In this document: positions 12,401 to 23,626 of the stretch, one piece after another
Layout: every line of letters starts with the position of its first letter
Position numbering within the stretch: the first letter of the stretch is position 1
Assembly (NCBI GenBank): GCA_015499995.1
Contig: JADNRV010000502.1
Coordinates: 1-29,050, forward strand
Length of the DNA stretch: 29,050 nucleotides
From: Flammula alnicola
Lineage: Eukaryota > Basidiomycota > Agaricomycetes > Agaricales > Strophariaceae
Direction of reading: 5' to 3'
Notes under the pieces: generated by a model
Databases searched by the model: none
What the model saw: the letters and a program-made list of their open reading frames with translations, nothing else
Told to the model about the DNA's origin: nothing
Position numbers and translations under genes: made by a program

Positions 12401-13774
12401 GATAAAGGGACAGGATGTGATATGGGCGGGGTTTTGTTAGTCTGGATTTCCTGCTGGCCGGTGGGTTGCTCGGCATTTTCAAGATCTTCTTCAGGCGTCG
12501 GAGGCAGCGCTGATAGACTAGGTATGTGGCCGTTGCCATTCCCATTTTGCCACCCTCCGAGGCTACCTTTGAGTGGTGGACCGTCCACAGCGGCACTATC
12601 CGGCTCCGGCACACTGACCTCCCACAACTTCTCCAGTTCCTCAATTACACCAAGAGCTTCGCCCCACTGTCCTGCATTCACCAAACCCTTCGCTACACCC
12701 GTCATCTCCACGACCCCGCCGATCATCTTCACTCCGTCTCTTACTTTTCCAAGGTTCGCCATCTTACACTCCTTGCGCACCATGTCAAGCCCACGTTTCG
12801 CGCTATGGTTGTCCACGTCCTGAAGCTGCGTACGGAGCTTACCAATCCTATTCAGGCATCGTTCAGACTCGGACTGTAGATCGTGCAGGTTCGTCAAGGC
12901 CGCGAAGAACGAGGTTGACCGGATAGAGATCTCGCGCACGAGATGCTGCTCGACCGTGTCTGCATAGTGGGAGAACTTCTCCAGAAGAGGGAGGGAATGT
13001 GATAGCGAGAAAGGGTCGGCGAAGGTGTCGTCCTGAGGAGTCAAAAGCGCTGCTGCGGCATCTTGTTCTGTGACATTTGCAAACGTCCGTGGGTCGCCCA
13101 GGTTGAAATCTTTGTGGAAGAACACTTCCGGCACTGAGTCGAGCGGGGGTATGTACTTGCCTTGCAGGGATATTGAAGTAGTCCGGCTAGGCGTTGGCGG
13201 CTCTTCGCCAGCAATGGAGTTACGTGGTGTCCATTGGTTATCATCAATCTGGGCTTGGCCGTCTCGTCCGAGTTGTGAGTTGTGTTCATAGCGTTCCCAC
13301 TCTGGGCTAATAGCTTTGAGATATGACTCAAAGTCTTTGCGTCTCACACGAGGGAGGTCTGCAGGTGGTACTGGGGGCAACAGTGAATGGGCCTTTGGCG
13401 GCGCCTGCCTCTTATGTGGATTGTTAAGCACAGTCGATATAGCTAGAAATAGTGATATAATTTAGGTATAGGAAGTACATGTAGAAGAGAAATGAGGAAA
13501 TACCATGGAATCCTGTCCTTGAGCTACTCCACTCGGAGGGCAAACTACCCAACGCGAGTGAGGTTGTCGAGTGATTCAGAAAGCCCAAGGGATGCGGAGT
13601 ACCACCAAAGTCATCGCCTCCTCTACCTTCTGTGGTCCCAGACACGCTTTCTGGTCCTGGCCTGCGAGAGGCGGGGTCCCATGTGAATCGATACGGACGC
13701 GCTGTCGGGAGCTGGTCTGGGGTTGCGCTGACGGGTGATGTCGCTCTCGAGGGCACTGAAGAAATGTCAGACAT
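9429..13774 (-). CDS. VPS54: Vps54, subunit of the GARP vesicle-tethering complex
   Basis: Vps54 works with Vps51, Vps52 and Vps53 as the GARP complex, tethering endosome-derived vesicles at the trans-Golgi network. Eleven exons join in frame to 1189 residues: 13774-13504, 13442-12127, 12065-12001, 11941-11798, 11741-11492, 11421-10875, 10797-10676, 10616-10530, 10454-10332, 10180-10089 and 9981-9429. Introns are mostly 50-80 bases; the last two (10331-10181 and 10088-9982) exceed 100. Residues about 230-330 carry the Vps54 N-terminal helical region (HYADTVEQHLVREISIRS, then SFFAALTNLHDLQSESER). Residues about 680-1050 form the conserved C-terminal helical domain (LTLLLDYLRVVVNLSMLT, IIFELIPYVRETFRRHLS). 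The last 150 residues are a Pro/Ser-rich disordered tail. Length suits fungal Vps54, and no frame breaks were found. Upstream it faces a metaxin-type gene. Confidence 0.92.
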
Positions 13775-13932
13775 AGTGTCTAGCAGGCGATCTGGGTGGC
13801 CTGGTCAAGAGTGCATATAGCCGCCCGGGACGATGTGCAGAGTAATTGAGTGACAGAATTGAAGAGTCCACGTGTAGAGAAACGGATATCCATAGTAGAG
13901 TGTGTAATGTTTTATTTATTCTATTTCTATTG
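13775..13932. promoter_or_regulatory. Shared divergent promoter, VPS54 and metaxin-type gene
   Basis: Only 158 bases separate the VPS54 ATG (13774, minus) from the metaxin-type ATG (13933, plus), so both promoters and 5' leaders must fit here. The right half is AT-rich (TTTTATTTATTCTATTTC near 13909-13926). I see no clear TATA box. Confidence 0.6.
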
Positions 13933-14952
13933 ATGGCGCCCATCTTCTCCGTACCCGCACCTCTCGTCGCGTTCAATGCAAAATTCCCCCTCAGATCCTA
14001 TCCCCAATAAAACCCCGCTCAAAGTCGCCCATATCAGCCTCGACGCTATGGGTGCATCCTCCCCCGCCAATAAGTCCAGATAGTCTCCTCAGCGCAGACG
14101 TCGAATGCCTCAAATGGCAGGCCTACCTTGCTCTTCGCGGCCTCACAGGTATCAAGCTCCGCTGGGACATCGCTCCGGAAGGTGGCATCGACGGAACCCT
14201 GCCCAACCTACACGTCCCAATCAGCGAATCTGTCGCTAAGAGCGAAAAGCTGAGCCATTCTGATGGTGCCGAGGACGGCGAACTCCTCGCTGCTCATTCC
14301 ATTCCTACCTGGGTCGACGCGAAGCTCGGCGTCGACAGCGCTGCAGACCCCCTCGAAGGGTATAAGGACCAGGCAAGCCGAGTCGAGAGCAGGGCGTGGG
14401 TCTCCCTTCTCGAAGGCGTTGTCCATGCAGCACTGGTACGCGTTCATTCCCCCCGTCGCCCTGCATTCATCACTCATACATCTGTACAAAAAAAATAAAG
14501 ATAGTATCCCAGCCAACTCCCTCGTATATACACTCTCTTTTATTCCCATCTTCGACGCCGCCAATGAGTGACAGCCTCCAAAAAATTCTGTCACCTCCAC
14601 CCGCTCCCCTGACAGGCCTCTGCTCATTCATCCCACCCAGCGGAATCCGAATAAATACCTCTGCGATCCTCTCCCAATACCGAGACGCGATTACATCCCT
14701 CTCAGAGCGTCTTGGTACAGATAAATGGTTTCTTGGCTCCAGGTATTTTTTAATAACTTTTATTCATGCAAACACACAACTGATTCACTTTGCAAATAGT
14801 GAACCAACACCCTTGACGCACTCGCGTTTGCATATCTCCATTGCATACTGCACTCATCTGACACCATTCGCGTTGAAGTGACGCGTCGCGTAAACCTCGT
14901 TGCATGGGAATGGAGGGTTCGCTGTCTCGTTCGCGATGGTTTCTCTCGATAG
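13933..14952 (+). CDS. Metaxin/Sam37-type mitochondrial outer membrane protein, frame broken twice
   Basis: Proteins of this family have a glutathione-transferase-like fold and serve the SAM/TOB complex that inserts beta-barrel proteins into the mitochondrial outer membrane. Exons are 13933-14435, 14501-14742 and 14800-14952 (introns 65 and 57 bases). Recognisable blocks are SADVECLKWQAYLALRGL, AWVSLLEGVVHAAL, ITSLSERLGTDKWFLGS, and at the C-terminus DALAFAYLHC followed by VEVTRRVNLVAWEWRVR. Two single-base breaks interrupt the frame. At CCCC 14002-14005 the N-terminal part ending FPLRSYP runs into a stop while the family sequence resumes one frame over. At CCC 14810-14812 the reading changes between SEPTPL and DALAF. 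One extra base at each site gives exactly 300 codons. An alternative for the first break is a 44-base intron (13951-13994), which I think less likely. Either consensus errors or a pseudogene. Confidence 0.68.
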
Positions 14953-15455
14953 TCGTCAACCTTCCCTGTGTTGACGACGTACATGAATCGCCTGTCCGAC
15001 GTCATTCACAAAGACCCACATCTACTGATAAATCCCTCAACGACACGCCCATTTACCTGGTCGAAACTAATATTTTATTACTTAAATAATATTGGAATAT
15101 CCATTGCCGTTGTGGACAACACGAGATATTGCATTATTCCTAGTTTACTAGATGAACCTCCAAAGCAGTAGACAATGCAAATGAACAGATGAGCAATCGA
15201 ACGAGAAGTCTAGATTTAGGTGCAGTCCGTGCGTGTAGTTGAGTAGATATTATCCGATCCACTGGTGAGAACGAATGACAAGAGAAGATCAGAATTAGTT
15301 GTAGGTGGGTTGTTTTCTCCGATAGATGGGTGAGAATAAATGGAGCATGGAGCTAGAAACCTATTGTTGGGTACCATTGGGTGGTGGTGATGGTGTAGTG
15401 TTGGGTGGGGAAGCAGTACCGTTGATGGCGGTATGAGAAGCCTCGTCGTCCCCAA
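14953..15455. other. Convergent intergenic region, 3' flanks of two genes
   Basis: This 503-base stretch lies between the stop of the metaxin-type gene (plus) and the stop of the TLC gene (minus). No gene is supported; the minus-strand frame 15216-15455 is the continuation past the TLC stop in another phase. Confidence 0.6.
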
Positions 15456-16673
15456 TCAGTCTCGTGGTTTCGCCGGAGTTGGTAAACGTTTTCTGAGGGC
15501 TGCGATCATCTTGAAGAACCTGTAACGCAATTGTCAGATGACCACCGACTTATTTAGCGAGTCCAGGTCTGACGCACCAGAACCAATTCAGGCCTTGCAA
15601 GACGACGTTCCCAAGGCCGTAAACGATAGAGTAGACGAGAGGGATTTCATGGCGGACGTCCATTAACGTGAAGAAGAATTGTATTGACTGTCAGATACGG
15701 GTAAGAGATTTAGCAATTAATGACAACTTGAAGAGCAATAAGAGCCACGTACGATGTAGCCTCCGTAGATGATACGGACGAATAAGAACGAGCCAAGCAG
15801 GAAGATCCCATTTATGAGTTGAATCCGGGTGCCAGTGCGTCCGGTCTTATCCAAAACCTAAAACAAAGATAATCATGTCAGTTCTACTCAATCTTCGAAA
15901 GCACGCGCCATGTCACCCACCAATGGTTGTTGAGGAAGAATGTGCTCGTCTCCCAGAGCAGACAACGCGTGCCGTAGTACGCCACGAACGGTTTCTGTAT
16001 TGTCGTAAATCAGAACAAAGGAGGCGGAAGGAGGTATAACGTGCGCAGGGTGAGGGCGGGGGTGGGTATACACACATATGACATAGTAAAGATGGCGAAG
16101 CACGCAATGCCGTGCGCGACGAATCCTGGGTCGATGAAGTTGAAAATTGCGTCTAGTGTGTCCCAGAGGAAGTACCTAAAGTTCATGGGCATTGCCTAGT
16201 TATCATATGAGAAACAAAGGAGGGGATCTGGTAAGACGCACCCGCAAGCAATAGCATGTACATATCCACTTTCTCGTCCCAACCGAACGCACGCTCCTGG
16301 TCCCGTCCTGGGCGCTCATGCAAAATACACCACAGCGCATACGGGACGACATAAGCACATGTATTTGGGAGACGACGTGTATTGACCTGTGCACGTTTCA
16401 ATAGGGTTCGTGTCAACAATGTCGTGTGCCAAAATTTCGTAGCAGCACCGAAGCCAGATTAATAAATATTTTGGGAGGAATATACACACCAATTATTCTT
16501 TGCGGCTCTGCCTTTTCCCCCATATGCGAGGGGGAACCAGCGGGTGCTACAGTAGGGCGAGATGACCTGATGGATGAACGTGAAGCCGATGAAAGCCCAG
16601 TAGAATGTCGCAAGGTATGGGGGAACTTGGTCAACCCCAACGTTTCCGAGACGAACTTTTCCAAGAAAGCCAT
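15456..16673 (-). CDS. TLC-domain multi-pass membrane protein, frame broken twice
   Basis: TLC (TRAM/LAG1/CLN8) proteins are multi-pass ER or Golgi membrane proteins tied to lipid synthesis or transport. Seven exons: 16673-16490, 16386-16238, 16175-16076, 15994-15917, 15857-15753, 15687-15578 and 15519-15456, about 263 residues. Family-like blocks in order are TFYWAFIGFTFIHQVISP, SIHVVSQIHVL, YFLWDTLDAIFNF, VAHGIACFAIF, FVAYYGTRCLLWETSTFFLN, HWWVLDKTGRTGTRIQLING and LNWFWFFKMIAALRKR. The conserved HGIAC histidine and the LWDTLDA segment fit the TLC core. Two breaks need one extra base each: in the run of five Gs at 16619-16623 (plus strand), after LGLTKFP, and between about 16344 and 16353. 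The donor of intron 2 is uncertain: gtctta at 16237 keeps frame, whereas the stronger gtgcgt at 16241 does not. With both fixes the exons sum to 264 codons. Confidence 0.72.
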
Positions 16674-17043
16674 GCTAGTAACAATCTCGTACAGCTATCG
16701 GTGTCTGCAATTGTCGGAGGGGAAAACACGGATGAACAGTCCAAGCCGAAGCCTTTGCGTGTACTTGTCGCCCTTTGTCGCCGCACGACTGGTTCGGAAG
16801 AAAGGTAAAGGATGTGAGGTTGGCTTCACAGAGCCTAGGCCGTTGAAATGAGTTGGTTTGGTGTTCACTTTTACGTGAGTGCGCGTACGCGATTAGTTAG
16901 TATTTGGACGAGAGAGTGATACGGAGGAAGGCGGGCCACGATGTCAAAGTTTTTATGTTTTGCCACGGCACCGGGAAGGTCTTCCGCGACGGACTCATGT
17001 CTGATGACGAAATCAGAAAGGCCTCTCTAAAAGTCTAATAACA
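16674..17043. other. Upstream region of the TLC gene, ending at the transposon
   Basis: This is the promoter and 5' flank of the TLC gene (minus strand). Only 370 bases remain before the TA target site of the transposon. No gene is seen; the plus-strand frame 16426-16851 overlaps TLC exon 1 and is spurious. Confidence 0.55.
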
Positions 17044-17045
17044 TA

Positions 17046-17064
17046 CAGTGCCCATCACCACCTC
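17046..17064 (+). repeat. Left terminal inverted repeat of the transposon
   Basis: CAGTGCCCATCACCACCTC, preceded by TA. It pairs exactly over 19 bases with 20882-20900; similarity stops right after. Confidence 0.95.
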
Positions 17065-17304
17065 TCCAACACTTCCTTTTTAGTACCTTAGAAATTTTTG
17101 TGCGATTTTTCGATTTTATTAGGAAGGAAACATGGGAAAAGAACGCGATTTACGCGTTCTCAGAGTTTTTCCCACGGTGTTTCACTTTTTCGGCGTCGGC
17201 GGAACGGATTTTATCTACAATATCACATGAATTCACTGTAGACAATTTTCCAATCCTCATTCTGAGCAATTTCCGGTACTCTAGCTACAACCTTTCTGAA
17301 AACA

Positions 17305-20300
17305 ATGCCAAAAGCAGCTGGCAACAAGTCTCGCGCGGCAAAACAACGGGAAGCTGCCAAACGAGGCGAGAAAATCCCATCACCGCACGCATCCGTCAAT
17401 CTTGACAGATCCCGTATCAGCCGCCAACGGAATTCTTGGGCCAGAACAATGGGAATGTTGCTTCGTCCTCGAATGTGGGGTAGCCGTAACCGGCACTGCT
17501 GATCCAACTTTGGCAAGTCATGTTTACGTCTATTTCAGGCATGTTTTCTGACATTTTGAGCGAAGGCTGAAAAGCGGAAATGGAGGCGCGAGAACGCAGA
17601 CATTCTGCCCGAGAGAGATACTGTGGAATCACGTACAACAGCCTGGAGAAATAATAAAGGCAAAACTAAGAAAGCTCGGGCAGTTAATATGCAGAGCAGT
17701 ATTAGTAATTTCTTTACAACGGTACATTCATTCAAATCTGACTGTGTATGTACCATGGTTTTAATGATTTAAATTGTTATACAGACCGTTCCGTCCCTCT
17801 TCAAAAAGCGACGCATTTCTGAATTGAATGAAGAAGAATCCGAGGGAGATTCGGAGATTGAGGTTAGCAGTGACTGATAAGCTCAGATTCCGTGAACTAA
17901 CTTTGTGCGTATCCCACAGATTGTCCATCCTGAGAATGTGTCACATACCAGAGCATTGTCTGCGGCGTCGCTGCTGCACTCTGACAATTGTGAGGCTGAG
18001 AGCTCCCAGGCCACCGACTTGGATGTAGCGAGTGCTTTGCATTCAGAATCCGAGTTGCCGCCAGTCAAAGAAGACGCGGCAAGCCTTGCAGAGGCCGAGG
18101 ATGACGCAGACATTTCAGAAGACTCGGATTTGAATGGCGACTGTGATGATCCAGACACACTTCCCTTGGACGACGGACAAGATCCCCACGAAATAAAAGA
18201 TCTTCATCGGCGCCTCAAAAAGTGCATCGACGACCTCGATAAATCCCTCCGGAAGGATAAAACCATTCGTACGAACAAAGCGGCTGCCAACAATATCCTC
18301 TTCCTCGCATCTCTTACCCAGTACAATGACCTTCGTCTCAAATTAGCGCTGGAGAGAGCCGATCTCGTACAGAGTCTACCTAAGGCCTCCCCAAATGTTC
18401 GACACCGGATTAAGCTGCGCATAACAGCTCTTCGTCCAGCAACAGATGCAAGTAATTCCGTGGCAAGTCGTGCTGGAAAGGGCCCATATTTTGCGCGAAC
18501 AATCCGGTCAGCCGCCGTCCATATTTCGAAGACAGGGATGCTTCCCGAAAATCGAATGGGCAAAGGTGCATCCCATGCAACATTGCTTCAGGTACCTGGA
18601 GTGCAGTCAGCACTCCAGCGATGGGTGAAAGGAGTTCTACCTATTGAAGAGGGCGGTTTCGAAGGGCGGGTGAGTGTCATCTTGAGTTAACGCTCTATTT
18701 TAGTCTCTAAAATATTTGATTGTCATTAGATGCGCCCGGCGAAACTACGACGTTATGTCAATGAGTTTCTTCTCCCTGAGCTCGGTATCCAGGACAGCAT
18801 TGCTGAGCCAACTGCTGTGCGATGGCTCAAAGCGCTCGGCTTCACAATGTCTCGGGTCCAGAAAGGAGTTTACGTTGATGGGCATGAGCGATCTGATGTG
18901 ATTGCTTCACGCGAGGAGTTCTTGAATTATGTCTACACTCAAGTCCTTCCGTGAGTGATTACTACTTGTTTTACATTCAAAACTGATTTAATTACTCTAG
19001 ATTTGCATATACTTATGAGGGCAAAGATCTTGTCGAGATTCCACCCACTCTTGAACCTGGACAGAAGATCCACTACGCCATCTTCCATGACGAAACATGT
19101 GTCCACGCAAATGACTTGGATAACTATGTCTGGATGCGCGAAGGTGAACAGCCCCTCCGCAACAAAAGCCGTGGGCGTATTGTTCATGTCTCCGACTTCA
19201 TTCTTGAGCATTGTGGCTGGCTACGACTAAACGCTGAAGAAATCGCCTTCCAGATGACCCTTCCACGGTGCCCATTACCCCAACCATTCCATCGGCATCT
19301 GGCACAAGTATTTCAACTCCAACATCTCCCAACATCCCTAAAGTGTCGACGTCTACTAGGCCATCAAAGGCAAAGAAGACGAAGAAGCTGATTGGAAATG
19401 AAGGACGAACCTTTACTGAGCAAGAAAATGAATGGATTCCCCCTCCGCCTCCTGCACCATTCAGGTCTTATCGTCTTTCAAGCTTCGAAGCCCGGCGCAT
19501 TATCTATCCGGCGCTAACTACGATGCATGGTGGGATATGCCACAGCTTATCCAGCAGGTAAGCTTTAAATATTGTTTGATCATCAAATATTCTAACAAAT
19601 TACCATGTAGACGAAGAGCGCAATCAAAATCTTTTGAGACCAAATATCCAGATGGAATCGCCGTCTTTATATTTGACTGTTCATCTGCTCACGAAGCTTA
19701 TCCAGCTGATGCGCTTCTTGCCCACAAAATGAATCGCGCTCCTGGCGGAAAGCAACCATTCATGCGCGACACAATTATTCCTTCAACTGGCCAGCCCCAA
19801 TCAATGGTATTTCCCGCAGATTGTACCAAAACTGACAAAAATGGTAAATCGTTAGCCGGTAAACAAAAGGGCATGGAACAGGTACTTCACGAACGAGGCT
19901 TGCTTGCATCACTGCGGGAGAAGCATGGATCAAAGCTTGTGGCCACCTGCACAGAATGCAAGAAGAGCGAAGCAGCACGCGAAGCAGCTTTAAAGTTAGC
20001 GAGATCAAAGGAAGACGAAATCGAGGGCTCTGGTGATGCGACACTCAACAGTCGCGGAATTTCAGCTCAAGACTCTAACGATCTGACACGCCCCACAGAC
20101 TGTTGCATGCAGCGTGTATTATCTCTGCAGGCAGATTTTAAAGCAGAAAAGCCGCTTCTGCAGCTCGTCATCGAGAAAGCTGGTCACAAATGCATCTTCC
20201 TGCCCAAATTCCATTGTGAGTTGAATCCCATAGAGATGGTTTGGGGCCAAACGAAGCAACGTGAGTGTTAATACTATATGTTTTCATTTTCATTTCGTTT

Positions 20301-20624
20301 ATTCTCCTCATTTTATGCAGGATTCCGAGAGTATGCAGATGGAACCTTTGCAAAGGCTCAGGCTCTTGTCCCTGAATGCCTGGACAATGTCTCCGCTGAT
20401 AATATTCGCCGGTATTTCCGCCACTGCTGGAGATACATGGATGCATACAAGTTAGTCTTTACTTATCTTGAAGTTATTTGTGCTAATTTCTAACTCTAAA
20501 CTATAGGCGAGGCTTGAATATCAAGCAGGCAGCATATGCTGTGAAGAAATACACCTCCCACCGAAGGATTCCCGCCAATATCATGATGGATCTCAACATT
20601 ATTTCGCGAGGCGCGACGGGGTAG
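17305..20624 (+). CDS. Transposase, Tc1/mariner-like DDE with long D-to-E insertion
   Basis: Exons, in order: a basic N-terminal exon from ATG 17305 (end unresolved), 17566-17721, 17785-17862, 17920-18669, 18730-18950, 19001-19557, 19611-20260, 20321-20450 and 20507-20624. The first part is Lys/Arg-rich and then acidic; a probable DNA-binding helical region follows (about 18370-18950). The catalytic core shows HDETCVHANDL (first Asp, 19089), VFIFDCSSAHEA (second Asp, 19675) and ELNPIEMVWGQTK (Glu, 20233). The second Asp and the Glu are 186 positions apart, far more than the 34-39 usual in Tc1/mariner enzymes; the insert holds a CxxC (TCTECKK). Similar transposases are common in Agaricomycetes. 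The frame breaks at 19262-19266 and 19507-19512 (one base short each) and at TTTT 19632-19635 (one base extra). With these adjusted all phases close. The enzyme is probably inactive if the breaks are real. Confidence 0.82.
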
Positions 20625-20881
20625 AGCGCGCGGACTGTCACGTGGCTGTGGAAATTTCCTAATTGGGATATTGTAACCCTAATGTTAGGTTTTGTTTCAC
20701 TTTTACCGAAAATATGGCAACAAATTTTTCAAAAGTTGTCCGATTGGGCTGAGGTTCACACCAGCGGTAGCCCTCATAATTCTGAGCACATTCGCACTGT
20801 TTTTAGATAAATTGGGGTGGTCGGCTAAATGTAGTTACAAAAGTTTTGATTTTGTTTGTTTACTGCCAAATGAGGTGATGC

Positions 20882-20900
20882 GAGGTGGTGATGGGCACTG
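20882..20900 (-). repeat. Right terminal inverted repeat of the transposon
   Basis: This is the exact inverted complement of 17046-17064 over 19 bases, followed by TA. The 258 bases between the transposase stop (20624) and this repeat are noncoding. Confidence 0.95.
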
Positions 20901-21117
20901 TATGACGCAGAAATTTCATTGGCAATGCCAGACATCTTTAGCTAGACCGTAGTAGTAGACATTCTGTGTGGAGTCACTAGTCACTCGAGCTCTCCATATC
21001 TAAATTTCATTACAATGACCAACAATTTGCGCACACGACCATAATCTAGAAACGGAAATATTTGTAGCGCAGGAATTCTGGGCGAGAATCGAGTCGGAGG
21101 AAGACTGAGCTTAAGCA

Positions 21118-23371
21118 TCATCCATCCTGCGTTCTACACCATTTATCAGCAAACACTCCTAAGCGCTTCGTATTACTCTCCTTTGCAAACGTCTCGCGGA
21201 CCTCTTCTTCTAGTGAATTTGCCAGGCCCTGCAATTCCGCTGCCCGTCGCCTTGCCTTAGCCTCGAGTTCGCGAACATGAGCTGGAAATGCAAAGGGCGG
21301 AGATGTGTTCAGCGGCGAGTTCGCGTAGATCTGGGGTAAAGCGGGATGTAGAGGCCTATGATCGTGGGTCAGTATATTGAGTTTATGACTGTAGGAAGTC
21401 ATAATGGAGAGGCCATACCTAATAGAATACTGGTGCAACAGATCGTCTGCCCATGCCCGTTCCGATGCTTCCACACGTGCAGATCGTGCTTTCAGCGAAC
21501 GAAGTTCGGCCACAATATCTTCCTGGGTAAGTAGCAGCAGCGGTGGAGAGCCAACCGGCCGGAGATCTATTTTGATGTTAATGAAGGTTTGACCATGTTA
21601 TCGGAGGATAAATACCTTTCAGATCGTTTTAATACACCTTTCAGAAGTTTTTCCATCGACTCGTCTTCCTCTACAGCGGTGGAACTTCGACTTTCCTTGC
21701 TATCCATATCATCAAGGTAAATGTCCCCAATTCTTCCGCGAAAGCTTCCAGAATCGCTTCAGCTTCTTGGGCACACCGAGTGAGCCGCGAAAGAGATATA
21801 TAGACCCGCTGAAGTGGTGCAAGCATAGAATCGAGGGCTGATAAGGCCTGTCCTATAAATCAGCTGATGTCGAGTGGAAGGGAAGATGTCATACCTTATC
21901 CAGCGCATTCTCATGCAGTCGTAAAATTACAGCTTGATCCAACGCCCAGGCGTGGCGCAATATCTCCTCTACAGCCGGCTCCCGCTGTTCGCTCGAGCCT
22001 CTTTTATCGGCCAAATACCCTTCATCAAGTTCGGATAAAAGGTTCTCAAGGGCGTCGGTCTCAAATCCCTCCCCCTTATCTCTCAAAGCAACTTCGTGCT
22101 CCAAAAGATCGCAGATGCCTTGTAGTTCTCCGTTTACATTTGCGTCGTGCATATCCATCGAACTTCGTCGACCTTTCATGTCGGATGCTGTCGAACTGAG
22201 AGCATTTTGTAAACGCTCCGCCTCCATTTGCAAATCTCCTAACTTGGCCGATTCTTGGTGGCGGAGGAGGGTAAGATCTTCCATGCTTTCTTGAAGGCCG
22301 GCAGTGAGCGTCGACATGTCATTATTTGACTGTAGAACCAAGGCACGAGCTGCCTCTAAATCTAAGTCCTCGTCATTCGGACACGCCTCTGCTTATCGAG
22401 AGAGTAAGAGGCGTCAACTTTGAGAAGAAAAAGTCAACGGATAAAGACCTTACCTGACTTGTCGTCCTTCGCAACTCCAGTCCTATTGTCTTCAGCCTTT
22501 AGTCCAGAGAATCCGAGATCACGAAGTAGTCCTTGAGAATTATTTATTGTTTCTGCTACTGTGGTATCAGCCTGAATAATTGAAGGACATTGAGTGCTGC
22601 CGCTGGGCCTCAGAAAAGAAGAGACGCATACAGTGATTGAGACCTCCGATAGCCTTTCTTCTGAGTCACGCATCTTGGTATTAAAATCGTACACAGAACG
22701 CTGGAGCAGCTTGATTGAATGAGTGATTTTTTTCGAGGCTTCTCTTGGAAATTAGCCAGTCAGCATCACTGGGGTGGAAAGTGATCAGAGCGATACGGAC
22801 TTCGTCTGCGATATTCTTGACCGAAGCAAATCTGCTTCGCGTTGAACGGTATGGGCGTCGGTGTTGACATATTCTGCATGTTTTCTGAGAGTTGTTAATT
22901 AGCGTCAATAACGTGAATAATGTGAGGCCTAAGACGTACTTCAACTGCGACGGTGGCATGTAATCCGCAGGAGGTCCCATTACATCCTGTGATGTAGCGG
23001 CGATAGCTTGTGATAGCCTTTCGTCCTTAATACTGAAAAAGGGGTCAGACACTCTTCTTTACATGAGCGCAAAGTTCGTGAACGAACATAAGGACTTCAT
23101 CGGGCTCAAGAACCGAGTCTCGCATTGCATTAGATATGTATCTGGCGCCATTTGCATCCTCCTCGAAATTTGCAGCCATTTCGTGCTGCGTTTCTTCGAT
23201 GGGAAGGCCATCGTGATCGTGGCCAGGTAGTTGACCGGCGAGCCAGCCCAGAAGAAGCCTTCCAGCGTCTGAATCGTTGAGCCCTTGAATGACATCCAAA
23301 TCTAAAGAAGGCCCTCCGAGTGATGAGATTAATTTTGCAGCGTTACGGGTATCGGACAGTGCCTCAGACAT
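21118..23371 (-). CDS. Coiled-coil protein resembling HAUS3 (augmin complex), one frame break
   Basis: Augmin recruits gamma-tubulin to spindle microtubules; HAUS3 is one of its coiled-coil subunits. Nine exons: 23371-23088, 23032-22940, 22884-22801, 22743-22632, 22571-22454, 22388-21895, 21847-21638, 21566-21419 and 21355-21118, about 593 residues. The N-terminus (LISSLGGPSLDLDVIQGLND, then LLLGWLAGQL) matches the pattern of the HAUS3 N-terminal domain, in which a short domain ending in a WL motif precedes long coils. The middle is helical and charged (EADLLRSRISQTKEASKKIT, LQMEAERLQNALSS). The C-terminus is VRELEAKARRRAAELQ followed by a further coil. One base is missing at the run of four Cs at 21725-21728 (plus strand), between AEELG and IYLDDMDSK. 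The first intron (23087-23033) has a weak donor (gttcgt) but a strong acceptor (ctttttcag); without it a second frame break would be needed. Coiled-coil identity is sure; the HAUS3 assignment is moderate. Confidence 0.58.
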
Positions 23372-23626
23372 ATCAATATAGTAGATCAAAGGAAGAAAGG
23401 AAACGAGTACAGAGCTCCAGGTAAGTAGAAACCCTGAGTCTGGTTGAGTTGAGAACTGTACATGTGCAACGTGCTGCACTCCTGACGCGACTCGGACGCG
23501 ACGCGTTTCGGATCACAGCAAGTACAAACAAGTCAACACTGAATATGGGTGGGCATAAATTGATTGAGATCCCTCTGGTCACGGCCGTTACTCTCCTCAC
23601 ACTTCTACCCTCAGATGCGGAGGCGC

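Larger units (their letters stand above)
17046..20900 (+). mobile_element. Tc1/mariner-superfamily DNA transposon, complete ends
   Basis: A 3855-base element is bounded by 19-base perfect terminal inverted repeats (CAGTGCCCATCACCACCTC at the left, its exact complement at the right). Each end is flanked by TA (17044-17045 and 20901-20902), the target duplication of the Tc1/mariner superfamily. The CAGTG terminus is also typical of that superfamily. Inside is a single multi-exon transposase gene on the plus strand, read left to right. It sits between the TLC gene and the HAUS3-like gene. Intact ends and flanking TA suggest a fairly recent insertion, but the transposase frame has at least three single-base breaks as read. 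Confidence 0.9.

Noticed and set aside
12197..12823. 208-residue plus-strand frame opposite VPS54
   Set aside because: It is a shadow of VPS54 exon 2, which has clear family similarity on the minus strand.
15858..15916. Possible frame break in the TLC gene between exons 4 and 5
   Set aside because: Taking the donor gtgaca at 15916 restores frame (HWWVLDK) without any base change.
23033..23087. Apparent frame break in the HAUS3-like gene
   Set aside because: A 55-base intron with a strong ctttttcag acceptor explains it, although the donor gttcgt is weak.
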